64,000 nt of DNA, from positions 1,490,001-1,554,000 of the forward strand of contig NC_064038.1 in NCBI RefSeq assembly GCF_932526225.1, written 5' to 3'. Both the position numbers and the translations under genes were made by a program. Origin of the DNA: Nematostella vectensis (lineage: Eukaryota; Cnidaria; Anthozoa; Actiniaria; Edwardsiidae). Of this stretch, positions 49,149-59,626 are shown piece by piece. Under the pieces are notes generated by a model. That model searched no databases and was not told the DNA's origin. It worked only from the letters and a program-made list of their open reading frames with translations. The stretch's first letter is position 1. Each line of letters opens with the position of its first letter.

Positions 49149-51969
49149 TCCAAAATTAGTTTTCTACCTTTCACTTCGTTCGTTTAAAATTTCAAATCGT
49201 GAATCTTGAATATTGAAAAGGGCGCTTTAATACCGCCAAAGAACACACAAAAAGTAAACATAAACACAACACTAGATTACAAACGTCTTTTCAACAAGTT
49301 TTTTATATTATTTTTCACCAATTCCGCCCTATGTTTACTGTAAAATATAGGGACAAATAAAGAGCTTGGCCTACATGTGCGCTGACTAGGTGCAGTGGCC
49401 GTTCTCAAAACAGTTCAAAATTGGCCGAAACACACAATTGAAGTAAACACCTTTTTATTAGCCTTTGGTTATTACAAAAAAAAAGTACAAAGGAGTATTA
49501 GATAGGTTTTGAAGTGATTAATTTTGCAATTTTTTTGTTTGTCCTGGCGCACCGCTGAATGACGCCATTTTAAATGAGCGCGCGCTTTGTTTTTCAGTTT
49601 AAACGAGCGCAAGCTGTGTTAAATTTCTCAATTACTATTTTTGTTCCGCTGTTTTAGTAAATGGACTCCAAACTTTCCCGAATAAGCCTTATAGTTTTTT
49701 TGTTTTAACTTTTTCGGGTTTTTTAATTGTTGTGCGACTATTCTACAACATTCTCATAAATAGATATTCTAGAAATCCTAGTTTGCTCACCGGATCTCAA
49801 TATTGACCTTTTATCACCTTTCATTCTGAATACTAAGGATGCACCTGCTAGTCATACAGGTCATGCGCAGTGTGACCTATCCCAAAACCAGTTTAGCGTT
49901 TACCTTAGATAAACATTTACTTTACAGACATTTCGGACAAGCCAAACGAATCCCTCAGCCTCATGATTTTGTAATATTTTATATAATCATTATTTCTAGT
50001 CAATTGATTGTAATTCTATCATCGACGGATTTTTACTATAGTTATATTGTGAAATTGTTCTGTTCCTTTAGATCAACATTTATTTGCAATTCTTGCATCA
50101 CCTCTCTTAGAGCAGTCAAACCAGTTAGTACCGAATTATTAATTAATCAGTATAAATAGGAGTTTACTGTAAAACATATGGTAGACTTGTAATAACGACA
50201 GCTTGCTGCGGAGGCTATCGAGTAAGTTCTGTTGGCTTCCTGAAGGCAATCCCTAGTCAAGGAAGAGGTCTAGTAAGTATTCCCTTCTATCGCCTTCTGA
50301 GAATCGTCTGATCGTTACCTCCTAGAACGGGCTCGCTAAAATGCGCTTTTCCTTACGATAAACGCTACTGTGAACCAGCAACCAGCCGTTCGTATTGTGA
50401 CCTCCCGCATGCACTTTGACCTAGTTCACCCCTGACAACATAATTATTATACTTAGTTGTACGACTGCACCTTTTGCTGGCAGTTCTCAACGACGTCTAG
50501 TTGTGACTGACTGACTTGTGTTTTTTGTGTTTTTCTGAAACCGTTACTCCTTTTTTTTTCTGCGAGACGTTTTATTAAAAAAAAAAAAAAAAAATAGAAG
50601 AGCGAAAAAAATGCGAACCGATTAGTTTGGGGTGGGTAAAAAATCTGGCGGGAAACCTTAGCAACCTACGTAAAAGCGCGACGTAAAAACTGCGAGCTAC
50701 CGCAGTGGCTAAGCTGAACCCGCGTTCGAGTTACCTTGATCGTGAAACGAGAAGGGGACTAAAGGGGAAATACCTTGTTGATTTTTTTAAAGGCATTTGC
50801 ATTATAAATCGTGATTCTAAAGTTTTTAGATCGTGATTTGAATAATATTGATAGACGCAAGCAGCAGGTTTTACCTAAAGTAAACGCCGACTCTCTTTTT
50901 GTTGCTTCCCCGGGTTACACGTCCATAGCTATCAACGCACCCGAATTAGGTGGGTGATTTTGGACCTCATGACAAGCCTAATTTTTGTGAGAATGTTAAT
51001 ATTTACTCTGTATTGCTTGTTTTTTTTTGTTTTTTTACATATCTACTGTATTTCACCCGATCCTCCAAGATTTCTGTCCAAGTTGGGTTGACAGCCATGT
51101 TACACACAGCTCAATACTTGGACCACTGGTCTTCACAATTCTCACAAATGACTTGCAAAGAGTACCGATTAGATGAAAAACTAGCTTCCCTTAAGAAACA
51201 AAATTCATCTACACTATCAAAAGGGAGATACAGTAGTTGTCTAATGTATAGAAAGTCTAATGGATAGATCGACTAATGTATAGATAGTCTATTGGATAGA
51301 TAGTCAAATGGATAGACAGCATTAACAACTCCTTGTTGAACTAACACAAAGAATAAACTAAATAAACTAAGATTCTTTAATAAACTAATATTCTTTAATA
51401 TTCTAAATAACCTTATATTCTTTATTGATTTTCATAAGCTTTATTAAATAACTTTATATTTCATATGAGCTTTGGCGGTAGACCTTTCTAGGAAATCAAG
51501 CATCAAAGCAAATTCTTTTTGTAAAACATCTTCACCACCATACAAACTGCGCCAGAGCGTCATTAGAATATTGGTTTTCCAACATGTACACTTGGCAATT
51601 TATGGTCACGTGGTAAGGTCACAAATGAATAAAGTATTCTGATGTCCATCGCTGCCCAACCAATAACTCTGATTGAAGCTATGTACAGGACGAGTAGTCA
51701 TCGGCCATTTAGAAGACCAGCTTTTTCACTAACCCATGAGCTAAAAAGGAAACACGCCATGATCACTAACCAGTGTTTCGTTTTTGTTCTGAAAATTCAA
51801 CTCTTAAACTATTTAAGGATAAATATAACTTTCCATTGCATTACTGAACAGTTTAGGGTTAGAGCTGTGCTGTCTTTATTGCCAGTGATTCAAGGAGATT
51901 TCGTTGACTTCTGAAATGAGTATCTCATTTGCATTTGATAGCATTCAGAACAGCTTTAATACTTTTCGA
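49149..51969. other. Intergenic region downstream of CDK7, no gene recognised
   Basis: Short open frames here (for example 49839-50159 and 50950-51267) show no recognisable motifs. Visible structure: A-runs near 50575-50594, and a short degenerate tandem repeat of 'tagatagtctaatgga' type at about 51237-51320. The right end must contain the CDK7 3' UTR. Confidence 0.55.
51875..51880 (-). terminator. Candidate CDK7 polyadenylation signal AATAAA
   Basis: AATAAA on the minus strand about 90 bases after the CDK7 stop codon. Further AATAAA copies lie near 51430 and 51445, so the true 3' end is uncertain. Confidence 0.4.
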
Positions 51970-54900
51970 CTAACCTATGGCACCGTCTGTAGCAGACTCC
52001 AGTTTTCGTTTGAGGGATTTCTCCTCCTCTTTCTTGGTAACTTTTCCAGATGACTTAGGCCGTGGTAGAAGATGGGGAGGCGTGGGCGCTGGCTTGTTTG
52101 AAAAATATGGCATGTTGAGTGCCTAGAAGAACGATGGAGAGGTACATACAATTTCGTGAATCAGGATGGATTAAATAAGCATTAATGGGGGGTAAGATTG
52201 ATAAAATCTTCGCATTCAAAGTGGCTAATGTGTTCAATAAGTATGATGGAGAAACCTCTTCTGAATTGTTAACTGGCTTCAATAGATAACATTTTGATCT
52301 AATTTAAACCACTGCGCCCAAAACCGACTTTTTTTGAACATTTTTTTTGACATAACCTGATTTATTATTTAAATCTTAAAACATCGATTTTAAAATTATG
52401 GAAGCTTCAAGTACAATCATTTTCGTACTAAGATAGACAAGAAATCGTATCTCAATCTGTGGAATACATCAGAATTTACCGTAAATCTGAGCTATTTTTT
52501 CAGACTTTATGAAAATTAAGAATTATCCCAGCAGTGAGATACTGACCAATAATGGCTGGCTGATTTCCTGATAGGTAATTTATCCAGAAGTCTTAAATAC
52601 CAAGCCATCTGTTCAAAGTTTTGAATTTCAACAACATAGGCTGTCCGCCATGCTTTTTCATAGTTCTCATTAACCTAAACTTAATTTATTTGAGAACGGC
52701 ATATTCAAATGATAAAACAATGAGTAAACGTCTTTCACAAGCCTTTTTGGCTATATACCATGTTCCAGTCTGCCCTAAAAAAGTCTTATTAAAGACGAAA
52801 ATTTAGTCGAATTCCAGTTTTTGGTGTATTGATTCCGTGTGACTTGACAATTCAACTAAATGTTTCTCTCTATTAACCCAACTTTTTTTTCATATACAGA
52901 CGGGTATCTGCCATTTACCTGAGTAGCATTGACCCTCCCATTGGGGTTACAGTCGAGTAACCTGTCTAGAAGGTCTAACATGTCATCACCTGCTGCCGAA
53001 AATATGTCTTTAAGTGGTATCCCTGGAAATGGTTTGAATTCCACATAATCTGGCAGAGATGTCATTCCCTGAGAATAAACCCACAAATTGTAATAAAAAG
53101 ACGAGTCGACAGAGAACCTTCCTCTTGCCTGTGTCCTTCAGCTAAGGCCACTGTAAATCTAGATACTGGCTCTAATCTACTACTTCTTAAGCAATGGCCA
53201 TATAGACTACCCTAGATAATGTCTCTTATCCAAGTCCCTAGGCCAAGGCCACATAAATAGCTGACTCTTATCAACTGTAGTATCCCTTATTTTCTTATTT
53301 TTATAACCTTCAGATATCTGATAGCAATGACCCTTAGTGCTTAGTAATAAGTAGCCTAACAGTCTTACAGGCCAAGTCTCCTCTGTAGGGGTTAAAAAGT
53401 AGCCTAACAATGTACAGTCTGACAGGCCATGTCTCCTCTGTAGGGGTTAATAAGTAGCCTGACAGTGTGTACAGTCTTACAGGCCATGTCTCCTCTGTAG
53501 GGGTTAATAAGTAGCCTAACAATGTACAGTCTTACAGGCCATGTCTCCTCTGTAGGGGTTAATAAGTAGCCTAACAGTGTGTACAGTCTTACAGGCCATG
53601 TCTCCTCTGTAGGGGTTAATAAGTAGCCTGACAGTGTGTACAGTCTTAGAGGCCATGTCTCCTTTGTAGGGATTAATAAGTAGCCTAACAGTGTGAAGAG
53701 TCTTACAGGCCATGTCTCCTCTGTAGGGGTTAATAAGTAGCCTAACAGTGTGTACAGTCTTACAGGCCATGTCTCCTTTGTAGGGGTTAATAAGTAGCCT
53801 GACAGTGTGTACAGTCTTAGAGGACATGTCTCCTTTGTAGGGATTAATAAGTAGCCTAACAGTGTGAAGAGTCTTACAGGCCATGTCTCCTCTGTAGGGA
53901 TTAATAAGTAGCCTGACAGTGTGTACAGTCTTAGAGGCCATGTCTCCTTTGTAGGGATTAATAAGTAGCCTGACAGTGTGTACAGTCTTAGAGGCCATGT
54001 CTCCTTTGTAGTGATTAATAAGTAGCCTGACAGTGTGTACAGTCTTAGAGGCCATGTCTCCTCTGTAGGGGTTAATGAGTAGCCTGACAGTGTGTACAGT
54101 CTTACAGGCCATGTCTACTCTGTAGGGGTTAAAAAGTAGCCTAACAGTCTTACAGGCCACGTCTCCTCTGTAGGGGTTAATAAGTAGCCTAACAGTGTGT
54201 ACAGTCTTACAGGCCAAGTCTCCTCTGTAGGGGTACCCAAGGTTTGAAATGTTCTGCTCAGCTGATCCAGATCAGTGGCACCAGGGAGAAATGGAACCTG
54301 TAAATAATGGCTTTATGTGAGATGGATAAAATGACAGGGACTCAGTTATTTCCCTAATAAAATTGTCTGCTAGTTGGCAAGGAAATTAAGTCTGTGAAAT
54401 AATTTAGTCTTAATTAGCAGTGGTTATCTATTGTCCTAGCCAGAAAAAGTCGCTTGCAACAGAGCTTAGGGAAGTCTGGGTAATGAGTGATTCATTGTTA
54501 CCCTTAATAGTAGCTCGGCAAGTATACATCCTTCTGCCCACATGTCAACACCAGTTCCATATATCCTGGCACCAAATAGCAGCTCAGGGGGTCTGTACCA
54601 TCTGTGGTAACAAACAGAGTTTTCCTAAGTGCATTGAAAACATGTTTTTCCAAACATTCTGTCTCAGGGATTTAACAGGCTAGCAAGGAAATAAGAACAT
54701 GACCAGTAGGGGCATAGCTGTGTCCCCGAATTTACTAAATCTTTGTACAAAAACCACTCAAATATTTAATGAGTGGATGATGTCAAACTAAAAAAAATTG
54801 ATGCACCTTAACAATATGGGAGCTGACTTGTTTTCTGAATAACATGTACATGACATATACAATGCATTACCGAGTGACAACTTGATGGGTGTAGACTCTT

Positions 54901-56104
54901 GATGGGCTACCAAATGCTCTGGCCAAACCAAAGTCACCAATCTTCAACACTCCTTTGTCATCTAACAACAGGTTATTTGGCTTCATATCCTGGGCATGGG
55001 CCAAACACATCAGGGTTAGTTTGAGATGATGTGAGACATTCAGTGATCATCAGTCGTTCACTATCCAAACTTTATCTAGAGTTGATATCATGACTACCCA
55101 TACTACTATCATAATCACTAATCATCAAAATCTAGATCATCATTAGTCATATACAGTACAGCCTGGAAGAAACTTAACAGCGTCGCACAGATTTTGCGTG
55201 TTAAACCCTGAGTGTACTACATGATAAGTGCGTGCGTGTAGTTCTGCTTTGTTATGCAGGAATGTTGGCTTTTGTTTTTTTTTTAATTATCTATCATAAT
55301 CACTAATCATCAAAATCTAGATCATCATTAGTCATATACAGTACAGCCTGGAAGAAACTTAACAACGTCACACAGATTTTGCGTGTTAAACCCTGAGTGT
55401 ACTACACGATAAGTGCGTGCAAGTAGTTCTGCTTTGTTATGCAGGAATGTTGGCTATTGTTTTTTTCAATTTTTAATGCGAGAGAACTAAAAAATAATGC
55501 TGAAAATACTTTCATACAAAAGCCACATGAAACGAGGACGTTTTAAGTGAAGCGTACACCATGTATGCATAAAAATAACTTGGTACGTTGTTCGTTTTCT
55601 CGGCTTGCGTACGACAAAACTAATGGACTGCTTTACCGATTATGACGTTATGACGATTATGCAATCTTCACAGCAAATTAAACTTAGATATATAGGATTC
55701 TTTTTCAAGGGCTCTGTTTGGTGCATGAGTTTTAAATCAAGAGAAAACAGTCATAGTTTAGTTGCCACCAACATTACACTGTCTTAGTTTTGCAAAGGCA
55801 AGTGAAGATCAATTGTTACCTCGCTCTCTCGGCTACAAACTAATGGACTACTTTACCGATTACGGCGTTCTTCATAGCAAATTAAAGCTATAGACGATTC
55901 CCTATGTATACATGTACATGTGTACACTATACATATTTGCACTAATACTTGAGTTATGTACACCCCTTACCCTGTGTAGTATCCAATGAGAATGCAAGTA
56001 TTCCAACCCTTTGAGTGTCATTATTGTGAAGCTCTTGACATCAGCTGGACTAAGTACTATAGATGTGTCTTTGATTAAAACCTGAGGTAAAAAATATAGC
56101 ATAG

Positions 56105-56144
<40 letters not shown>

Positions 56145-56554
56145 TTATAAGTTGTCTGAAAATATGTAGCTGCCATTAATTCTATCATTCTTATTTTATC
56201 CACTACTTGATCACCAAAGTATAAATAAAAAGAGAACTGCAATACCTCTAGGTCAGTCTCCATGAAGGGGAACACAAGGCTAATACTTGACTTGTGACCA
56301 AACACATCCAGTAGCTGAAAAATATACATTACTCAAAGTTACAAAAATGCAAACAGGAGTGCAAAAAATAAAGGCAGTGGTAACATCTTACAAATGTGAC
56401 TTACCCCTATGACATTTTCATGGCTCAACTCTTGGAGTAGTTTTATTTCTCTTAGTGCAGTTCTGTTTATACCTGCCAGGAAAATACTGATGGTTTGACA
56501 GACAGACGGAAAGATGGTCAAACAGACAGAAAAATACAGACAGGAATAAGTACT

Positions 56555-56602
<48 letters not shown>

Positions 56603-59380
56603 GTTGCTGAACATTTAGTACTGACAGACGGATGGACAGGTGCAGACAGTGATAAGTACTGACAGACAGACAGACAGGTGCTGAGATAACTACTGATGAA
56701 CAGACAGACGGGGGGACAGACAGATGAAGACAAAGTACTGATGGACAGACAGACAGATCCCCCATAAATAAGTATAAAAAGACTGACAGACTGAAAAATG
56801 GTCAAAAGGGCAGAGACAGACAGACAAATGCCAACGGAGATACTCTAAGTACTGACGGACAACACGTACCATCTTTTGCTTCCGCTCTATTTCCCAATTT
56901 TATCTAAACGTAAAATACAAAGCACCTCGTGAGTAAGAGTAACAATCAGTAGAAATAACCTAGTGGTGATGCCATGTGCAAAGTAATGTACAAACTGCGT
57001 GCTCCAAGACGAGAGCAATGTTATCTAATGCACTAAACCCCCACCCCCATGATCCCAGGGAAGGGTGGGGGATTAGACTTTGAGGTTGTACAAAACTGAG
57101 AAAAGCGCCAGCCCCCTCGGGACAAAACTGCAGTCAAATGCCCCAATCCCTCGGGATGCAAGCTATAGGCAACTACCAACAACAAGTGATCTGAAAAGAG
57201 CCTAGTTTATGTATCTTTCGAAGCCAGTACACTTCAGCGAATTTGTATAACATATAACTATGAAATTAACAATTACAAAAAAAAAAAAAGAATGGAAAGT
57301 AAATTATCTTCATGTGGCGTTAGTTATAATTCATATTCGCTTTTGCACATTTGGCCATGCAACTTGCCGCATGCTGGTAAATGGAATTGCTTGCTACAGA
57401 AGAGAAAGAGTCTCAAACCAAAACATGAGATGACTCTTGCAAAGGACATTTTGATGTTATTGATTTGTCCCCAAGCTCCCATGGTGGGGACAAGTTCTCA
57501 TACAGTACCTGTCAACTCTCCCGTCATACAGTACCTGTCAATTCTCAAGCCTTGGTTAGATGTTTAGATGGTTAGAGGTTAGATGTTCAAATGCCTTGCC
57601 CAGGCCGGCTATTGCATGTGTTTATTTCTCATTGGTATCGTTTTTCGAAGCGAAGATCTACTTGTTATAGGCTGTGGATGTCATAGAAGCTGCTTAATAC
57701 TACGGACATCTTTAGTAGTAACCATCAAATTTTTAGACAGACCAGGCGCCGAATATTCGAGAAATTTGTCTGTGAGAGCATGAAGAATGCTTGGGATTGT
57801 TTGCGGCACTTCGCGGGAGTTGTTGTTTAAGTGGGGTTATCAAATAACGGCATTTGTGTTCAAGAAGCGGTTTGTCTATTTAGACGAAAAAGCATGTAGT
57901 AAATTGATGATGTGAATATCCTGATATACTTAAATCGTAAATCTCCTGAACCATTTACTATCTTTTGCGTTTCATATCATTTAGCATAAAGTTACCCTCA
58001 CCCGGGTTCAACGTTACTAAAATTCTTACCCTTGCATATAACACCAATGTAGTTTTGTTTTACATAAATGTTGTTTATAATTTGATTCGATTGATTGTGC
58101 CACCACGTAGTCATTAGAAAATTGACAGCCGACGTATTTTGACAGTGGCCTGAAAAGGGGCGGCAGGCATCGGAGGGTACAAAATGCAGGTTGCAGGTCT
58201 GATGCAGGTTGAGTACAAAATGCAGGTCGGGTGATTTTACAGTTTTTTTTTGCTTTCTCTATTTCATTCAATTTCTATGGCTCAAGTGATGTGTTAAAAC
58301 TTTAATACTCGTTTATTACTAAGCAATTAGTACCTGAACTTGGGAATAATATGAATATCTTGCCAGCGATTTGCTGCACATCAAGCAAACGTGGGTCAAG
58401 TAATGTATAACAGTATAAATATCTCAGTAAAAATTGTATATGAACGTAAACCCACGAATTTTCCTCCGCTACATGTTTAACATACCGGTGCACCCCCCAC
58501 CCCCCTTCCTCCCCTTCAAAAATGTCTAGATCCAAAGCTGCTGTCCATTGGACTTATTGAAAAAACTATATACAATAAAGTGAACCATTTATCTAACAGA
58601 TATAGTCACCACATTTTGGAGTTTATTTAATTTATGTTTGGTTGATGAGCAGCAAATCACTGGCAAGGTATTTGTAGTTTTCCCACGGTCACGTGATCTG
58701 TGACGTAACCACCTATACATATTTTTTTCACTTGCCCATCTGACATTATACATTAATTTAAACAAGTTTGGTCGATGTGCAGGAAAGTCACGGGATTGCT
58801 TATGCTTAGTTATAAAAGAGAATCTGAGTGTCACGTGAGCCGTAGAAATTGAATGAAATAGAGGAAGCAAAAAAAAAAAAAAAGTAAAATCACCCGACCT
58901 GTATTTTGTACCCTCCGCGCAGGCATCGCGTCTAGTATTTGTGTCAGTCGTACTTTTATTTTTCCTTTCCAACTTTTGAAAAATAAAATCGCCTGATACT
59001 CAGGCTAATAGTTAACGCGTCAGAAAACCACCAAACAAAGTATACAAAGTAAGTAAAAAATCACGTTTATAAAAAAATCATAGCTTCTGATAACTATGTA
59101 GCTAACTGGGGGTTGTTTTTCTTCCTCAGGATCTGAAGTCACGACCAGTCCAAGGCCGCAGCGTACTCTCACAACTCCCTGATAAGCTTTACTCACTTTT
59201 TTTACTGCAACAATATTTCCCGTTTCTTGATCTTCAGCCTTGAAAACTGTGGCAAACTGCAAAACATTCAAACAGTTAATGGGAGCACTCGACAAACCTT
59301 TCCCACTGTATCGTTACCTGTCCTTCTCCCAAGAAGTCGATTTTCTTGTATCGTTTCGACCGTTCGACTTTTGCCGCCAT
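51970..59380 (-). CDS. CDK7: Cyclin-dependent kinase 7 (CDK-activating kinase, TFIIH subunit), 11 coding exons
   Basis: Protein kinase of the CAK module (with cyclin H and MAT1). In animals it phosphorylates CDK T-loops and, within TFIIH, the RNA polymerase II C-terminal domain; it is nuclear. Exons: 59318-59380, 59197-59256, 56870-56903, 56405-56472, 56246-56314, 55971-56081, 54871-54989, 54502-54601, 54211-54297, 52919-53068, 51970-52122. All introns are GT-AG and phases join. Predicted length is 337 aa, near the roughly 346 of human CDK7. Seen: Gly-rich loop GEGQFATV (18-25), lysine in VAVKK (40), CDK7-type helix NRTALRE (55-61), HRDMKPNN with catalytic D136, DFG (154-156), T-loop with S163 and T169 matching the two CDK7 phosphosites, and a basic C-terminal tail (KSLKRK). 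The usual APE reads PPE. The 34-nt exon 3 is easily missed. The ATG is chosen because it is the first in frame and lies in AAGATGGCGG. A GTTAGT overlapping the last codons could be a further donor, so the C-terminus is less certain. Confidence 0.93.
53340..54210. repeat. 57-bp minisatellite in CDK7 intron 9 copying the exon 9/intron boundary
   Basis: About 15 tandem units of 57 bp (some 48-55 bp). On the minus strand each contains CCCCTACAGAGGAGACNTGG followed by CCTGTAAGACTG. That is the last 20 or so bases of exon 9 (TPTEETWP) plus its 5' splice site. Nine units keep GTAAGA, one reads GTCAGA, and five have CTAAGA, which removes the GT. The unit adjoining exon 9 differs little from the exon itself. 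The period is a multiple of three, so frames run through it. Confidence 0.93.
54702..54736 (+). mobile_element. Fragment related to the 61.4-kb MITE, CDK7 intron 7
   Basis: 'accagtaggggcatagctgt' followed by 'gtcccc' resembles 'accagtaggggcgtggttgt' followed by 'gcccc' inside the element at 61443-61602. Only this short part is recognisable. Confidence 0.5.
55106..55467. repeat. 185-bp tandem duplication in CDK7 intron 6
   Basis: Two adjacent copies begin with 'ctatcataatcactaatcat' at 55106 and 55291 and stay alike through 'atgcaggaatgttggct'. They differ at a few bases (for example 'acagcgtcgcac' versus 'acaacgtcacac'), so the duplication is fairly recent. Confidence 0.9.
55615..55890. repeat. 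Pair of short direct repeats in CDK7 intron 6
   Basis: 'actaatggactgctttaccg' near 55618 recurs as 'actaatggactactttaccg' near 55838, each followed by a similar 'cagcaaatta'/'tagcaaatta' stretch. About 50-80 bp of diverged similarity. Confidence 0.6.
56108..56142. repeat. (TA)n microsatellite, CDK7 intron 5
   Basis: About 35 bases of alternating TA between exons 5 and 6. Confidence 0.95.
56495..56860. repeat. (GACA)n-based minisatellite, CDK7 intron 3
   Basis: A perfect (ACAG)n core at about 56552-56602 sits within longer blocks that restart with 'aagtactgacagacag' and variants near 56548, 56618, 56650, 56732 and 56845. It fills most of the intron up to the tiny exon 3. Confidence 0.9.
58160..58925. 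repeat. Large imperfect inverted repeat in CDK7 intron 2
   Basis: The left arm (about 58165-58295: 'gagggtacaaaatgcagg', 'cgggtgattttac', 'ctatttcattcaatttcta') matches the reverse complement of 58845-58925. A second matching block is 58358-58391 ('cttgccagcgatttgctgc') against about 58635-58668. Arms are diverged and contain poly-T/poly-A. It could be a degenerate TIR element or two facing copies of one repeat. Confidence 0.75.
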
Positions 59381-59626
59381 CTTGAATGTTATGAGTTCAA
59401 CCGCTGAGAGCCTGAGCCGACACACAGGTTACCCACACATGTAATAATCACTAAAATAATGCATTTTCTGTAAAAATGAAGAAACATGGAAACATAACTT
59501 ATCGGGAATTAGAAAAAAAAATCAACAAGGGTTTCATCTACTAAAAATTGGGTACATTCTAATCGATTAATGATTTTCAAATTATAGCGTGGGTAGCCTG
59601 TGCTGCTTTTCCTGGTCATCAAAAAG
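59381..59626. promoter_or_regulatory. Putative bidirectional promoter between CDK7 and the metaxin gene, with YY1-like motifs
   Basis: Only 246 bp separate the two start codons, which face away from each other. The minus-strand start lies in TCAAGATGGCGGC and the plus-strand start in AAAAGATGGCGGAC. AAGATGGCGGC is the known YY1 site, often found at start codons of housekeeping genes. No clear TATA box. Shared control is inferred from this layout. Confidence 0.7.

Noticed and set aside
49839-50159. 106-residue frame in the intergenic region
   Set aside because: No recognisable motif, no splice context and no homology that I can recall.
50685-50735. tRNA-like string with A-box resemblance (accgcagtggctaagc) and ttcgag
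   Set aside because: The spacing between the two boxes is too short for a tRNA, and neither a T-stem nor an acceptor stem closes. Probably chance or a remote SINE remnant.
51642-51914. 90-residue plus-strand frame next to the CDK7 3' end
   Set aside because: It overlaps the likely CDK7 3' UTR on the opposite strand and has no domain signal.
53516-54217. 233-residue open frame on the minus strand, made of repeats
   Set aside because: It is a by-product of the 57-bp minisatellite, whose period is a multiple of three. It is in a different frame from CDK7 exon 9 and lies in an intron.
56339-56805. Cysteine/serine-rich minus-strand frames
   Set aside because: They are translated GACA repeats; only the 68 nt of CDK7 exon 4 at 56405-56472 are real coding sequence.
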